IMG/VR virus record: IMGVR_UViG_3300020119_000096
Coordinates: 1-34,838 of that record
DNA from: a virus
Length of the DNA: 34,838 nucleotides
Strand: one strand, 5' to 3'
Below are positions 6,898 through 13,101 of the stretch, in pieces. Each line of letters starts with the position of its first letter. Position 1 is the stretch's first letter. Made by a program: the position numbers and the translations under genes. Under the pieces are notes generated by a model. It worked only from the letters and a program-made list of their open reading frames with translations. It searched no databases and was not told the origin of the DNA.

Positions 6898-7184
6898 GGG
6901 GTGTCGCCTCCGAGCTGTGAGGTGAGCCAGTCACGGGTCGCCTCCCATGACTTCGTCTCGACCATCTTCTGCGCCACTTCCTCCAGCGTGGCCTGCCGGG
7001 TCGCGGCGTGCTGGGCGGCGCGGTTCTCAGGACGATCCGATGCGCGGCGTTCCAGTCCACGGTTGTCGAGGACGCGCTTCGAGCCCTTGCAGAGGTCGCA
7101 GACGGCCTCGTAGGTCCCGGCGTCTTCATCGAGGTGGCGCACGACATAGCCGCGTCCACCACAGTCACGGCACGGATAGCTCAT
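6894..7184 (-). CDS. DnaJ-type zinc-finger protein, 96 aa
   Basis: The N-terminus, MSYPCRDCGGRGYVV, followed by CDLCKGSKRV, forms a CxxCxGxG...CxxCxGs pair, one DnaJ-like zinc site. The rest is a helical arginine- and glutamate-rich segment. It is the second such module in the operon (compare 6272-6442). The start at 7184 overlaps the HNH stop by four bases. Confidence 0.65.
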   Translation of the reverse strand: MSYPCRDCGGRGYVVRHLDEDAGTYEAVCDLCKGSKRVLDNRGLERRASDRPENRAAQHAATRQATLEEVAQKMVETKSWEATRDWLTSQLGGDTP

Positions 7185-7657
7185 CGGGCACCTCGGGCGC
7201 GGAGGAAGGCGATGGCTCGCTCCCGCTCGCGGCAGCGTTGAGCGTGGGTCTTACGGCATGTCTTGCAGTATCGAATCCACCGACCTTCAGCCAGTCGAGT
7301 GCCATCTAGTGGATGTCCGTGTATACAAGAGTTTTTACGGGCGTTGCGGGCTGGCGGCCCGAATCCCCGAAGAACGTTGTCTTTGTTGCTCACGGGTTCG
7401 AGGTGATCCGGATTCACGCAAGCGCGATTCCGGCAGAGGTGGTCAAGGGTGAGACCGTCTGGGATTGGCCACTTGTGCTGCTCAAAGACGAAACGGTGGG
7501 CTCTGATGTTGTGCGTGCCATTCCAGATTCTTCCATAGCCATCCTTGCTGAGTGGCCCAACCCAATCCCAGCACCCATTTTCTTGCAGGACGTAGCCGAG
7601 AGGATACTTTCTCGCCATGTGCGACTTTTCGTTGAGCTGCACAAAAACACCCATCAT
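7181..7657 (-). CDS. HNH endonuclease (free-standing homing type), copy 2
   Basis: The 158-residue product has GCWDWVG, the HNH core LTLDHLCRNRACVNPDHLEP and the C-terminal NARKNSCIHGHP...CKTCRKTH module, the same layout as copies 1, 3 and 4. The opening GVFVQLNE is nearly identical to copy 1, pointing to duplication within this phage lineage. It begins with two adjacent ATG codons (7657 and 7654) overlapping the stop of the HTH gene, so it is transcribed with the early operon. Confidence 0.9.
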   Translation of the reverse strand: MMGVFVQLNEKSHMARKYPLGYVLQENGCWDWVGPLSKDGYGRIWNGTHNIRAHRFVFEQHKWPIPDGLTLDHLCRNRACVNPDHLEPVSNKDNVLRGFGPPARNARKNSCIHGHPLDGTRLAEGRWIRYCKTCRKTHAQRCRERERAIAFLRARGAR

Positions 7658-7842
7658 ACATCCTCCCGGTATTTCGTTTCACGCACCAACCCGATACGCT
7701 GGGCGAGTTGCGCGGAGACCTTCCGGCGCCCGTGGAGTACGTCGTTGAGGTAGGCAAGGCTGATGCCGAGTTCCTTGGCATATGCCTTCTGGCTACCGGC
7801 TTGCTGGACTCCCTTGCGGAGTCGGTCGAGTGGGTTCGTCAT
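7654..7842 (-). CDS. Cro/CI-type HTH protein, 62 aa
   Basis: The 62-residue protein is essentially one helix-turn-helix: QKAYAKELGISLAYLNDVLH followed by GRRKVSAQLAQRIGL, matching the HTH_3 (Cro/CI) pattern of a first helix, a G-I-S turn and a recognition helix. Such stand-alone proteins act as repressors or Cro-like regulators. It sits in the middle of the early operon rather than next to a divergent promoter, so it may regulate a distant site, for example the palindromes near 18.9 kb; this is inference. Confidence 0.75.
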   Translation of the reverse strand: MTNPLDRLRKGVQQAGSQKAYAKELGISLAYLNDVLHGRRKVSAQLAQRIGLVRETKYREDV

Positions 7843-7873
7843 AGGGGTAATATGGCGATACGCTTAACAGAAA

Positions 7874-8026
7874 TCAAGCCCCATCGTCCACCTCCTCCAC
7901 CGCCAGTTGCCGCTCCAAGAACAGCAGGGCGTCGAGGAAATGGCGCACAAGGCTCACGTCACTATGGATAATCACGGTGGCGAGCGCCGCGTCCCGCTGG
8001 GCACGGAGGGTCGGGGTGTCGGTCAT
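7874..8026 (-). CDS. Small helical protein, 50 aa
   Basis: A 50-residue frame from ATG 8026 (MTDTPTLRAQRDAALATVII ...) ending in an acidic EEVDDGA tail. It overlaps the upstream stop by four bases (ATGA), which is the main support. No family recognised. Confidence 0.5.
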   Translation of the reverse strand: MTDTPTLRAQRDAALATVIIHSDVSLVRHFLDALLFLERQLAVEEVDDGA

Positions 8027-8238
8027 GCCATGTCCTCCACGTCGGCCACCGCATCCGCCCCGACTGGGGTTTCATCCGCCTCGTCGATGGTGAATGGAAG
8101 GCTTTTCACATGAGCTATAGGGAGAAACACTATCTCCATATCTCTTGATTCGTACTCCGGATGTTGGGCCGAAATCTCCTTGACCAGCTTCTCGATGGCC
8201 CGCGACATCTTGAGATGCAACGCTCCGGCATAGCGCAT
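8023..8238 (-). CDS. Small early protein with acidic tail, 71 aa
   Basis: A 71-residue protein with a basic N-terminal half (HLKMSRAIEKLVKEI) and an acidic C-terminus (IDEADETPVGADAVADVEDM). It follows the previous gene with a two-base gap and overlaps the next by ATGA. Function unknown. Confidence 0.55.
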   Translation of the reverse strand: MRYAGALHLKMSRAIEKLVKEISAQHPEYESRDMEIVFLPIAHVKSLPFTIDEADETPVGADAVADVEDMA

Positions 8239-8240
8239 AG

Positions 8241-8423
8241 TCAGTCCCTCGGGTCAAGTGAAGTGGTCTTGTACGCCTCTGTCACCATCTGCTCGGTCAA
8301 CTGGTAGAACTGGATGCTGGCCGCAATCGTCTTCACGGGGTCGGGGTTCTGGCCGGTCATGCGCCGATACTCCCGCGTCTCCTCGGCCGCCATCCGCGCT
8401 ATCGTGCTGGTGCGGTAACTCAC
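8241..8423 (-). CDS. Small helical protein, 60 aa
   Basis: A 60-residue protein beginning MSYRTSTIARMAAEETREYR from a GTG at 8423 that overlaps the stop of the membrane-protein gene upstream (GTGA). The frame can be extended upstream but the extension lies wholly inside the neighbouring gene and is arginine-rich, so it is rejected. No recognised domain. Confidence 0.55.
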   Translation of the reverse strand: MSYRTSTIARMAAEETREYRRMTGQNPDPVKTIAASIQFYQLTEQMVTEAYKTTSLDPRD

Positions 8424-8584
8424 TTGGCCCTCCACGCCTTGAGAAGTTCGGCGGCTTTGGTCACACCGAGATAGGCCAATGCCAGTCCCCCCATCGACCC
8501 GCCGAAGTGGACAGCGACACTTCCCGCCGCGAGAAAGATGAACGCCCCCAACATCTGCCACAGAATATCAGTCACGCTGCTCAT
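8420..8584 (-). CDS. Small two-helix membrane protein, 54 aa
   Basis: A 54-residue protein from ATG 8584. Residues about 7-25 (ILWQMLGAFIFLAAGSVAV) and 29-42 (GSMGGLALAYLGVT) are hydrophobic, so it probably spans the membrane once or twice, ending in a basic KAAELLKAWRAK tail. It overlaps the upstream gene by 17 bases and the downstream gene by GTGA. It is early-operon encoded, so it is not an obvious lysis protein; an effect on the host membrane is possible. Confidence 0.6.
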   Translation of the reverse strand: MSSVTDILWQMLGAFIFLAAGSVAVHFGGSMGGLALAYLGVTKAAELLKAWRAK

Positions 8585-8759
8585 CGCTTGGCTCCGTGGT
8601 GAAGGCTTTCACGGTCTGGCGCGGGAACATCAGCAAGCTCTCTAGCGCAAAGGTATCGTCGTCCCTCTCTGCTGCGTCCCGTTCCTTGTCCGGCAGGGAT
8701 TCCACATCCGCCGGGGGCCACGGAGACTCCGGGGGCTCGGGATCAGAACGGAATCGCAT
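8568..8759 (-). CDS. Small acidic protein overlapping SSB-like gene, 63 aa
   Basis: A 63-residue acidic, proline-rich protein (MRFRSDPEPPESPWPPADVE...). The ATG at 8759 lies inside the last codons of the SSB-like gene in another frame (17-base overlap). The frame extends further upstream but only as antisense-like arginine/serine sequence. Function unknown. Confidence 0.5.
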   Translation of the reverse strand: MRFRSDPEPPESPWPPADVESLPDKERDAAERDDDTFALESLLMFPRQTVKAFTTEPSDEQRD

Positions 8760-9324
8760 CGAAATCCTCGTCGGGGAACTGCTCGTGAATGACGGACTTG
8801 GCGTGGTCCCGCTCGAACTGGGCCGCTTCGGCTGCGTACGCCTTCTTGCGCTCATCCCAGAACGCGGGGCGTTCATAGGCCGGGAGGACGGGGGCCGGAA
8901 GTTGCTTCGGCAGGGGCGCGATACCGCGAATCTTCGCGTACGTCCGCCCTCCGCCGCTCACCTTGTGTTCCACCGTGAGAAGGCAGGTCTTGCCCACCAG
9001 CTTGTCAGCGGGGATGCCTTGCGCGACTTCCTCCTTGCTGTACGTCTTCCCCCGCCAGTCTTCGAGGAACTTCCGCAGGGACGCCTTCTCATGCATGGAG
9101 GCGGTGAACTCCGCGTTGACGGTGAGCATCCGTCCTTGCGCGTCCGTCTCCCCGGACTGGAACGAGACGGCGATGCAGTAGGTGAGCTTCGGCGGCGACC
9201 CGGGGAACGTCTTCACGCGGTTGCCCAAGTCGATGAAATCCACACACGCGGCAGGGAACTGCCCCTCGCTGTGGGGCGGGATGCTCGGGCCACTGTCGTT
9301 CTTCAGCAGGAAATGGTCGGCCAT
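8743..9324 (-). CDS. Phage SSB-like single-stranded DNA-binding protein
   Basis: A 193-residue protein with an OB-fold-like N-terminal two thirds (FPAACVDFIDLGNRV, LTYCIAVSFQSGE, VGKTCLLTVEHKV, YAKIRGIAPLPKQ) typical of phage proteins of the DUF669-like SSB group. Its last residues, DEDFDAIPF, closely resemble the acidic tip of bacterial SSB (ending DDIPF) that recruits replication and repair proteins. It most likely coats single-stranded phage DNA during replication, together with the helicase. ATG 9324 follows a short gap after the 58-residue gene. Confidence 0.75.
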   Translation of the reverse strand: MADHFLLKNDSGPSIPPHSEGQFPAACVDFIDLGNRVKTFPGSPPKLTYCIAVSFQSGETDAQGRMLTVNAEFTASMHEKASLRKFLEDWRGKTYSKEEVAQGIPADKLVGKTCLLTVEHKVSGGGRTYAKIRGIAPLPKQLPAPVLPAYERPAFWDERKKAYAAEAAQFERDHAKSVIHEQFPDEDFDAIPF

Positions 9325-9375
9325 CGGGTCCTCAAGTGGTTGGTGATGCGCTTCCCCGCATCGGAGGTGAAACCA

Positions 9376-9552
9376 TTACTTCGGATCGTCCTGTGTGGCC
9401 AGAAAGGCCGAAAGAGCGAATGGGTCATTGTTGAGACGGTATTGTGTGCCCAGTGCTTCGCCTAATGGCATCGTGGGGCCTAGAACCTTGCCGTCTATGC
9501 AGACACGCGCCGCCTTCATTGACCGGATTACCACTGTCACGCGCTTGGTCAT
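9376..9552 (-). CDS. Small early protein, 58 aa
   Basis: A 58-residue frame from ATG 9552 (MTKRVTVVIRSMKAARVCID...) to TAA at 9376. The start overlaps the stop of the alanine-rich protein gene (ATGA at 9549-9552). The beta-strand-rich N-terminus and helical end look protein-like, but no family is recognised. Confidence 0.55.
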   Translation of the reverse strand: MTKRVTVVIRSMKAARVCIDGKVLGPTMPLGEALGTQYRLNNDPFALSAFLATQDDPK

Positions 9553-10232
9553 ACAGACTCCTCATTGCCGGTGAGGTAGAACCACAGGCGTTGCCCTTGC
9601 CACTCACGTTCCGCAGCCCCAGCCGCAGCCCGAACCGCAGCAGCCGCAGACCAAGCCGCAGCCCCAGCCGCAGCCCAAGCCGCAGCAGCCGCAGACCCAG
9701 CCGCAGCCCGAACCGCAGCAGCCGCAGACCAAGCCGCAGCCCCAGCCGCAGCCCAAGCCGCAGCCCCAGCCGCAGCCCCAGCCGCAGACCAAGCCGCAGC
9801 CCCAGCCGCATCGGAAAGTTGTCCACGGGCGAGCATCCGTGCCGCCTTGACCGCAGCGTGACTCCGAGGGTCCGCGTTGGGGATACGGGACAGGGCGCGT
9901 TCCGCGCAGTCGGCCGCGAATAGCCGAGCCACGCGGTCATTCCATACGAGCGGCCGGATTAACCGCGCTTCCCGCACGACCACCTTGTCGTCTGCGGCGA
10001 GGAGTTCGCCGCGATACTGGACGAGATAGGGGGCCGCGCCTTCGGCAATCCATTGGGGGGCATCGGACAGGCGGCACAGATGGAGCCCGTTCTCGCACGG
10101 GACTAGGGGGCCGGTCACAGAGAGGGATGCCCCGGGTCCGGTGGTGGGCGGCAGCGGCCACGTCCCTTTCCCACCGTGAGCAGGACGGCCATCAGGCAAG
10201 AGCCACTTGATATACGGCTGGGTGTCGGTCAT
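9549..10232 (-). CDS. GLHLC-domain protein with Ala/Trp-rich repeat tail
   Basis: A 227-residue protein in two parts. Residues 1-135 form a globular domain with the landmarks CENGLHLCRL, YLVQYRGELLAADDKVVVRE and ARLFAADCAERAL, a pattern I recall from phage and actinobacterial proteins (DUF7666-like). Residues about 140-210 are repeats of AAAWSAAG / AAAWAAAG type, ending REWQGQRLWFYLTG. In related proteins a similar alanine-tryptophan-arginine tail occurs, so it is unlikely to be an artefact. The tail is encoded by tandem DNA repeats (see the repeat entry) and should vary in length. Function unknown. ATG 10232 overlaps the upstream stop. Confidence 0.7.
   Translation of the reverse strand: MTDTQPYIKWLLPDGRPAHGGKGTWPLPPTTGPGASLSVTGPLVPCENGLHLCRLSDAPQWIAEGAAPYLVQYRGELLAADDKVVVREARLIRPLVWNDRVARLFAADCAERALSRIPNADPRSHAAVKAARMLARGQLSDAAGAAAWSAAGAAAGAAAWAAAGAAAWSAAAAVRAAAGSAAAAAWAAAGAAAWSAAAAVRAAAGAAEREWQGQRLWFYLTGNEESV
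9606..9815. repeat. Tandem CAG-CC(C/A/G)-rich repeat coding for Ala/Trp tail
   Basis: About 200 bases built from short units such as CAGCCCCAGCCGCAG. At a larger scale a 69-base perfect direct repeat occurs at 9618-9686 and again at 9696-9764, offset by 78 bases, which equals 26 codons of the minus-strand gene. The 26-codon period preserves the reading frame, so slippage would change only the tail length. It is not a CRISPR: there are no unique spacers. Confidence 0.85.
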
Positions 10233-10462
10233 TCGGATTCCTCTCCTTCGGCGTAAGCGGCGGCTAGCTCTCCTTGCGGATACTCCGGCCACCCACTCTG
10301 GGACCAGTCGGTCTTGCATTCGGGGCACCGGGAGGGATGGTCTGTGAGGCGGAGCCAATAGGGATGCTGGATAGTTCCGCCGTCCACTTGTGTCACCTTC
10401 ACCGGCAGGTCGGCGGCACACGACCCATCGCCGGGGCAGCGGATGAACGACTGGCGGGTCAC
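10229..10462 (-). CDS. Zinc-binding early protein, 77 aa
   Basis: A 77-residue protein with CPGDGSC near the N-terminus and CPECKTDW in the middle, spaced to form a zinc ribbon, with WLRLTDHPSR between. The C-terminus is acidic (YAEGEESE). It is linked to both neighbours by four-base overlaps. Function unknown. Confidence 0.6.
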   Translation of the reverse strand: MTRQSFIRCPGDGSCAADLPVKVTQVDGGTIQHPYWLRLTDHPSRCPECKTDWSQSGWPEYPQGELAAAYAEGEESE

Positions 10463-10683
10463 TTGGTCTCTCCGGTCAGGGACGCGGACAGGGCTTCACG
10501 AACCGCCTTGACGATGACTTCGCCGAACGCCTTTTCCATGTCGTCGGTCGCCCGGTCCATTGCCTCGCGGTAACCGCCGCAATAGTAATCCGCAGAGACT
10601 TCGCACTCGTCGCAGCACTTATGATAGGCGCGGTTGGCTTCCTGCCATTCCTCCATCGCCATCACGAACTTGGCCATGCTCAT
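10459..10683 (-). CDS. First gene of the early operon, cysteine-containing, 74 aa
   Basis: A 74-residue helical protein (MSMAKFVMAMEEWQEANRAY, then CCDECEVSADYYCGG). Four cysteines cluster at residues about 23-35. It is the first gene after the 10684-10890 control region and thus likely the most promoter-proximal early product. An alternative ATG lies two codons later (10677). Confidence 0.6.
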   Translation of the reverse strand: MSMAKFVMAMEEWQEANRAYHKCCDECEVSADYYCGGYREAMDRATDDMEKAFGEVIVKAVREALSASLTGETK

Positions 10684-10890
10684 ACGGCCGCCTTGTGTTG
10701 GGTCATCTCAGCCTCGGAGTTACTGGGACAGGGCATGGTCTGTGGGGGTGCCCAACGGTGATGGACTGAATCTAATGGCAAGCCGCCACCAACGCAATAG
10801 TCTGGACAGGGGGTATTTGTAACAGTTTCCCCGTAGATTCAGCGAAGAGGGGTGGCTTGCTGCCACAGGAGCAATGTATTAGGTTGTCCT
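10684..10890. promoter_or_regulatory. Divergent control region between early operon and HTH operon
   Basis: A 207-base region separates leftward and rightward genes. On the minus strand TTACAA (10822-10817) and TATTGC (10799-10794) are 17 bases apart, a candidate promoter for the early operon. The same -35 region is part of TTGTAACAGTTTC (10817-10829), repeated at 14793-14805. Flanking it is a perfect inverted repeat, CTGAATCTA (10766-10774) and TAGATTCAG (10834-10842), interleaved with a second pair (GCAAGCCGCCACC versus GGTGGCTTGC at about 10851-10860). These are good candidates for regulator binding sites; no gene is evident here. Confidence 0.45.
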
Positions 10891-11115
10891 ATGGCCAATG
10901 AACCGACTGCCTACGAAAAACGTCTCGCAGAGCTAGTTGCCGAGGGGTTGAAGGACCAAGCCATCGCCGATGAACTGCGCGGCAAATACCCCACCATCAC
11001 CCCACGGGCGGTGCGGGACCACATCGACCGCCTACGCCAGAAGCTTCCCGGCAATCTTCCCGCAAGGGCGAGAATTTCGGTCTGGGTGGCGGATCAACGG
11101 AGGGGAAACCCATGA
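10891..11115 (+). CDS. LuxR/GerE-type HTH regulator, 74 aa
   Basis: A 74-residue protein, nearly all of it one LuxR-type helix-turn-helix: EKRLAELVAEGLKDQAIADE, LRGKYPTITPRAVRDHIDRLRQKL. The order GL-(x)-IA-L and T-RAVR-HI is diagnostic of the GerE/LuxR C-terminal DNA-binding domain. It has no receiver or ligand domain, so it probably binds DNA constitutively as a dimer. It heads the rightward operon next to the divergent control region, where a regulator would be expected to act. Confidence 0.75.
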   Translation: MANEPTAYEKRLAELVAEGLKDQAIADELRGKYPTITPRAVRDHIDRLRQKLPGNLPARARISVWVADQRRGNP

Positions 11116-11591
11116 TTGCGGATGGCGGGAAAGAACAAGCGATGAGCGAGCAGTATTACCACCGCCCGGATATATCGTGGCTTCGGCCTCTCACTAAGGG
11201 CGGGGAGCGGCGTCCATCGTTTGTTGAAAGTGTTACCGGGTGTTGGATTTGGCAGGGGCACGTCAACAACGGGGGCTATCCGCAAACCAAGATAGGGCGG
11301 AAGTCACATCGCGCCCACCGCGTCTTTTACGAGCATTTCGTGGGGGCCATTCCCGAGGGGATGACTCTTGACCATCTCTGCGGCAACCGCAAATGCGTCA
11401 ATCCGGCGCACCTAGAACCCACCACCATTCGGGATAATACGATGCGGTCAAATTCTATCAGTGCAATCAACGCACGGAAGACGCATTGCATCTGGGGCCA
11501 TTCCGATTGGGTGGCGCGGGAAGCGCCCTATGAGAATCAGCGGCGTTGTAGGGCTTGTCGTGCCGCCAAGCGCGTGGTGGAGGCGAAATGA
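11112..11591 (+). CDS. HNH endonuclease (free-standing homing type), copy 3
   Basis: A 159-residue protein with GCWIWQG, the HNH core MTLDHLCGNRKCVNPAHLEP, and NARKTHCIWGH...CRACRAAKR at the C-terminus, the same subfamily as copies 1, 2 and 4 but on the plus strand. The ATG at 11112 overlaps the regulator's stop (ATGA); a second start 10 codons later (MSEQYYHRP) is possible. It probably spreads by copying itself into genomes lacking it. Confidence 0.9.
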   Translation: MIADGGKEQAMSEQYYHRPDISWLRPLTKGGERRPSFVESVTGCWIWQGHVNNGGYPQTKIGRKSHRAHRVFYEHFVGAIPEGMTLDHLCGNRKCVNPAHLEPTTIRDNTMRSNSISAINARKTHCIWGHSDWVAREAPYENQRRCRACRAAKRVVEAK

Positions 11592-11770
11592 GCCTCGGAA
11601 TCTACTGTCCCGGCTGTGGGAACTACCATGACGGCGACCGCTGCAAGGCTCCCATCGGCCGTCTTGCGCGCTTGCAGCCACAACCCAAATCCCGCGAACA
11701 CATCTACGGCTATGCGGTCATCATTGCGTTAGGGGTGGTGGCGGTCTTGTCGCTGGGGTGGTGCGCGTGA
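11588..11770 (+). CDS. Zinc-knuckle membrane-anchored protein, 60 aa
   Basis: A 60-residue protein with an N-terminal CPGCGNYHDGDRC cluster and a C-terminal hydrophobic helix (about residues 40-58, YAVIIALGVVAVLSLGW). This predicts a small metal-binding domain in the cytoplasm anchored by one transmembrane segment. Joined by ATGA overlap to the HNH gene and by GTGA to the next gene. Confidence 0.6.
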   Translation: MSLGIYCPGCGNYHDGDRCKAPIGRLARLQPQPKSREHIYGYAVIIALGVVAVLSLGWCA

Positions 11771-11952
11771 GCAAAACGTTTCTAGCCCGTGACCGCTTCG
11801 ATGAATCCGTCGAGTTCCGGCGCATCGGCGACACGGTAGAGTATCGATACACGAAACACGCCTACGATAATCAGTGGCGGGTGCCGACGTGGGAAATCCG
11901 TGAATTTACGCCGACCGAACAAGCGGCCTATCGGGCGGCGTTGCTCGCATGA
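11767..11952 (+). CDS. Small protein of unknown function, 61 aa
   Basis: A 61-residue protein (MSKTFLARDRFDESVEFRRI..., YTKHAYDNQWRVPTWEIREF) with alternating polar and hydrophobic residues that suggest a small beta-sheet. GTG at 11767 overlaps the previous stop. No family recognised. Confidence 0.55.
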   Translation: MSKTFLARDRFDESVEFRRIGDTVEYRYTKHAYDNQWRVPTWEIREFTPTEQAAYRAALLA

Positions 11953-12122
11953 GCCCGCGTCAGAACGCCGCGCTCCTGCTTATCCTCTTGGGGATCGGGT
12001 GGATGGGGTTCATCTTGTGTGCCCATGCGTGGCAAGTGGAACGCCACCAACATTTGCGAGCGTGTCAGGCGGTCAATATCGCCCATGATTCGCTCCTTAC
12101 GTCAGCGTCAGGATGCCCATGA
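11949..12122 (+). CDS. Small N-terminally anchored membrane protein, 57 aa
   Basis: A 57-residue protein from ATG 11949. Residues about 7-24 (AALLLILLGIGWMGFILC) form a hydrophobic signal-anchor, followed by a short soluble segment with HAWQVERHQHLRACQ. The arrangement recalls tiny periplasm-facing phage proteins such as Rz-type spanins, but it is too short to assign. It overlaps both neighbours by four bases. Confidence 0.55.
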   Translation: MSPRQNAALLLILLGIGWMGFILCAHAWQVERHQHLRACQAVNIAHDSLLTSASGCP

Positions 12123-12370
12123 GTCCCCGAAAAAGGACTAGTGGCTTGCCCAAGCGCCCCCAAGCGGTCAGGAAGGCCCCTACAAGCCCGTCAGAGCCTT
12201 CAATTCAGGGTCAGGCGACTCCGGTAGCCCCCTATGACTTTGACGCCTTGTGTGGGCAGTTGACGCCGTTGGAGAAGGATAAAGCCCGATGGGCGGCGGA
12301 TCAGAAAGGCGTCAGCTTGCCGAATCTCTTGCGGCTCTACCCGGACTATCGGCATCAGGAAGCCCCCTAG
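12119..12370 (+). CDS. Basic/proline-rich small protein, 83 aa
   Basis: An 83-residue protein with a basic, proline- and serine-rich N-terminus (MSPRKRTSGLPKRPQAVRKA) and a helical C-terminus (TPLEKDKARWAADQKGVSLP). The start at 12119 makes an ATGA overlap with the previous gene; an ATG at 12113 adds two residues. Last gene of the short rightward operon, followed by a hairpin. Confidence 0.55.
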   Translation: MSPRKRTSGLPKRPQAVRKAPTSPSEPSIQGQATPVAPYDFDALCGQLTPLEKDKARWAADQKGVSLPNLLRLYPDYRHQEAP

Positions 12371-12381
12371 TTTCAGGGGGC
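12362..12381. terminator. Hairpin between convergent operons
   Basis: GCCCCCT at 12362-12368 and AGGGGGC at 12375-12381 form a perfect 7-bp stem with a 6-base loop at the end of the rightward operon, overlapping its stop codon, and just past the last leftward gene. No U-run follows, so it would be a weak intrinsic terminator at best. Confidence 0.4.
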
Positions 12382-12387
12382 GTGTGG

Positions 12388-12561
12388 TCAGCGGGTCAGA
12401 TACATGCGCAATCCGGCTTTTCTCGCTGCTAGACAGATGGCGGGGGCGGTGAGGCCGTAGCGTTTCCCGATTTCCACCAGTCGGTAGAGGTACCGTCCAT
12501 CCGGGCCGAGTTGCTGATACTCGGTCAGGGCTTTTTGGATGCGGTCAGAGACGGGCCTCAC
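12388..12561 (-). CDS. Small HTH-like protein, 57 aa
   Basis: A 57-residue protein from GTG 12561 (MRPVSDRIQKALTEYQQLGP...) ending LVEIGKRYGLTAPAICLAAR plus a short tail. The segment IGKRYGLTAPAICLAARKAG has the helix-turn-helix outline of small phage DNA-binding proteins. The GTG overlaps the stop of the 35-residue gene upstream. A longer frame reaching ATG 12648 exists but would overlap that gene completely. Confidence 0.5.
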   Translation of the reverse strand: MRPVSDRIQKALTEYQQLGPDGRYLYRLVEIGKRYGLTAPAICLAARKAGLRMYLTR

Positions 12562-12665
12562 AATTCCCCCCGGTGGAAGCTCCACCCGATAAACGGACAG
12601 GTCCAGAATAGGGCGTGCTGCGTCAGCAAGAGTTGATAGGTGTCCCAATCAAGGCGGTAGGTCAT
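12558..12665 (-). CDS. Very small protein, 35 aa
   Basis: A 35-residue frame (MTYRLDWDTYQLLLTQHALF...) bounded by an ATGA overlap at its start (12662-12665) and a GTGA overlap at its end (12558-12561). The two overlaps are the main evidence for translation. No function can be proposed. Confidence 0.4.
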   Translation of the reverse strand: MTYRLDWDTYQLLLTQHALFWTCPFIGWSFHRGEL

Positions 12666-12856
12666 TGGGCCCTCCGGTCGGCATCGGCAAAGGCGGCTTC
12701 CCATGAGGGGCCCGAGCCCATGACTTCCCCGCAATACTCGCGGAGTTCTCGACCGACCCGGAACCGTCCCTTGTAGCGCGGGTCAGTGCGGTTCCAGAGC
12801 TTCGCCCGGAGCCCCCACCGTCGCTGGGCCTCGGCCAACGCTTCGGCGCGGGTCAC
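12662..12856 (-). CDS. Small basic protein, 64 aa
   Basis: A 64-residue protein with MTRAEALAEAQRRWGLRAKL at the N-terminus, RVGRELREYCGEVMGSGPSW in the middle and an EAAFADADRRAQ tail. I have seen MTRAEA-AEAQRRWG-type openings in small phage proteins, but no function is known. ATG 12856 overlaps the gene upstream by four bases. Confidence 0.55.
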   Translation of the reverse strand: MTRAEALAEAQRRWGLRAKLWNRTDPRYKGRFRVGRELREYCGEVMGSGPSWEAAFADADRRAQ

Positions 12857-13101
12857 GGGGCACCGATCCGAGCGAGGAGGGCGCGGATTGCGCCCACGCT
12901 CTTGCCGTCGATGTAGACGGTGTCATTGGAGCGGCCCACCGCATTGCCGGACACGGCGCGAAGCAGCTCCAGCATCTCCGGCGCGGCGGCGATCAGGCGG
13001 GCGGTGTAATCATCCCTTGCGCTCGTTGCAGAAGCGGCAACAGAGGCAGAGGTTAGCGGCTGTGTGCTGGCCGCCATTGGCACGGGAAACGATGTGGTCA
13101 T
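12853..13101 (-). CDS. LIAAAPE-motif protein with displaced N-terminus
   Basis: The C-terminal part (YTARLIAAAPEMLELLRAVS, then VYIDGKSVGAIRALLARIG) carries the widespread phage motif ANARLIAAAPELLEAL. In relatives this is preceded by a longer N-terminal region. Here the frame continues upstream only as 3'-end sequence of the HNH gene (starts at 13101 or 13077 would give 82 or 74 residues, with a serine/alanine-rich lead). I suspect the original N-terminus was lost when the HNH gene inserted, so the gene may be a remnant still read from an internal start. Confidence 0.4.
   Translation of the reverse strand: MTTSFPVPMAASTQPLTSASVAASATSARDDYTARLIAAAPEMLELLRAVSGNAVGRSNDTVYIDGKSVGAIRALLARIGAP

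Noticed and set aside
7654-7842. Evidence for lysogeny from the Cro/CI-type protein
   Set aside because: A single small HTH protein is also found in lytic phages; no integrase, attachment site or repressor-operator arrangement was seen.
9606-9815. Repeat region as a CRISPR array
   Set aside because: Repeats are directly abutting and coding, with no unique spacers and a period that is a multiple of three.
9425-9940. Minus and plus frames rich in GLRLGLRL and RSPSRSPNRS over the repeat
   Set aside because: They are alternate-frame readings of the repeat tail of the GLHLC protein gene at 9549-10232, with no start or ribosome-binding site of their own.
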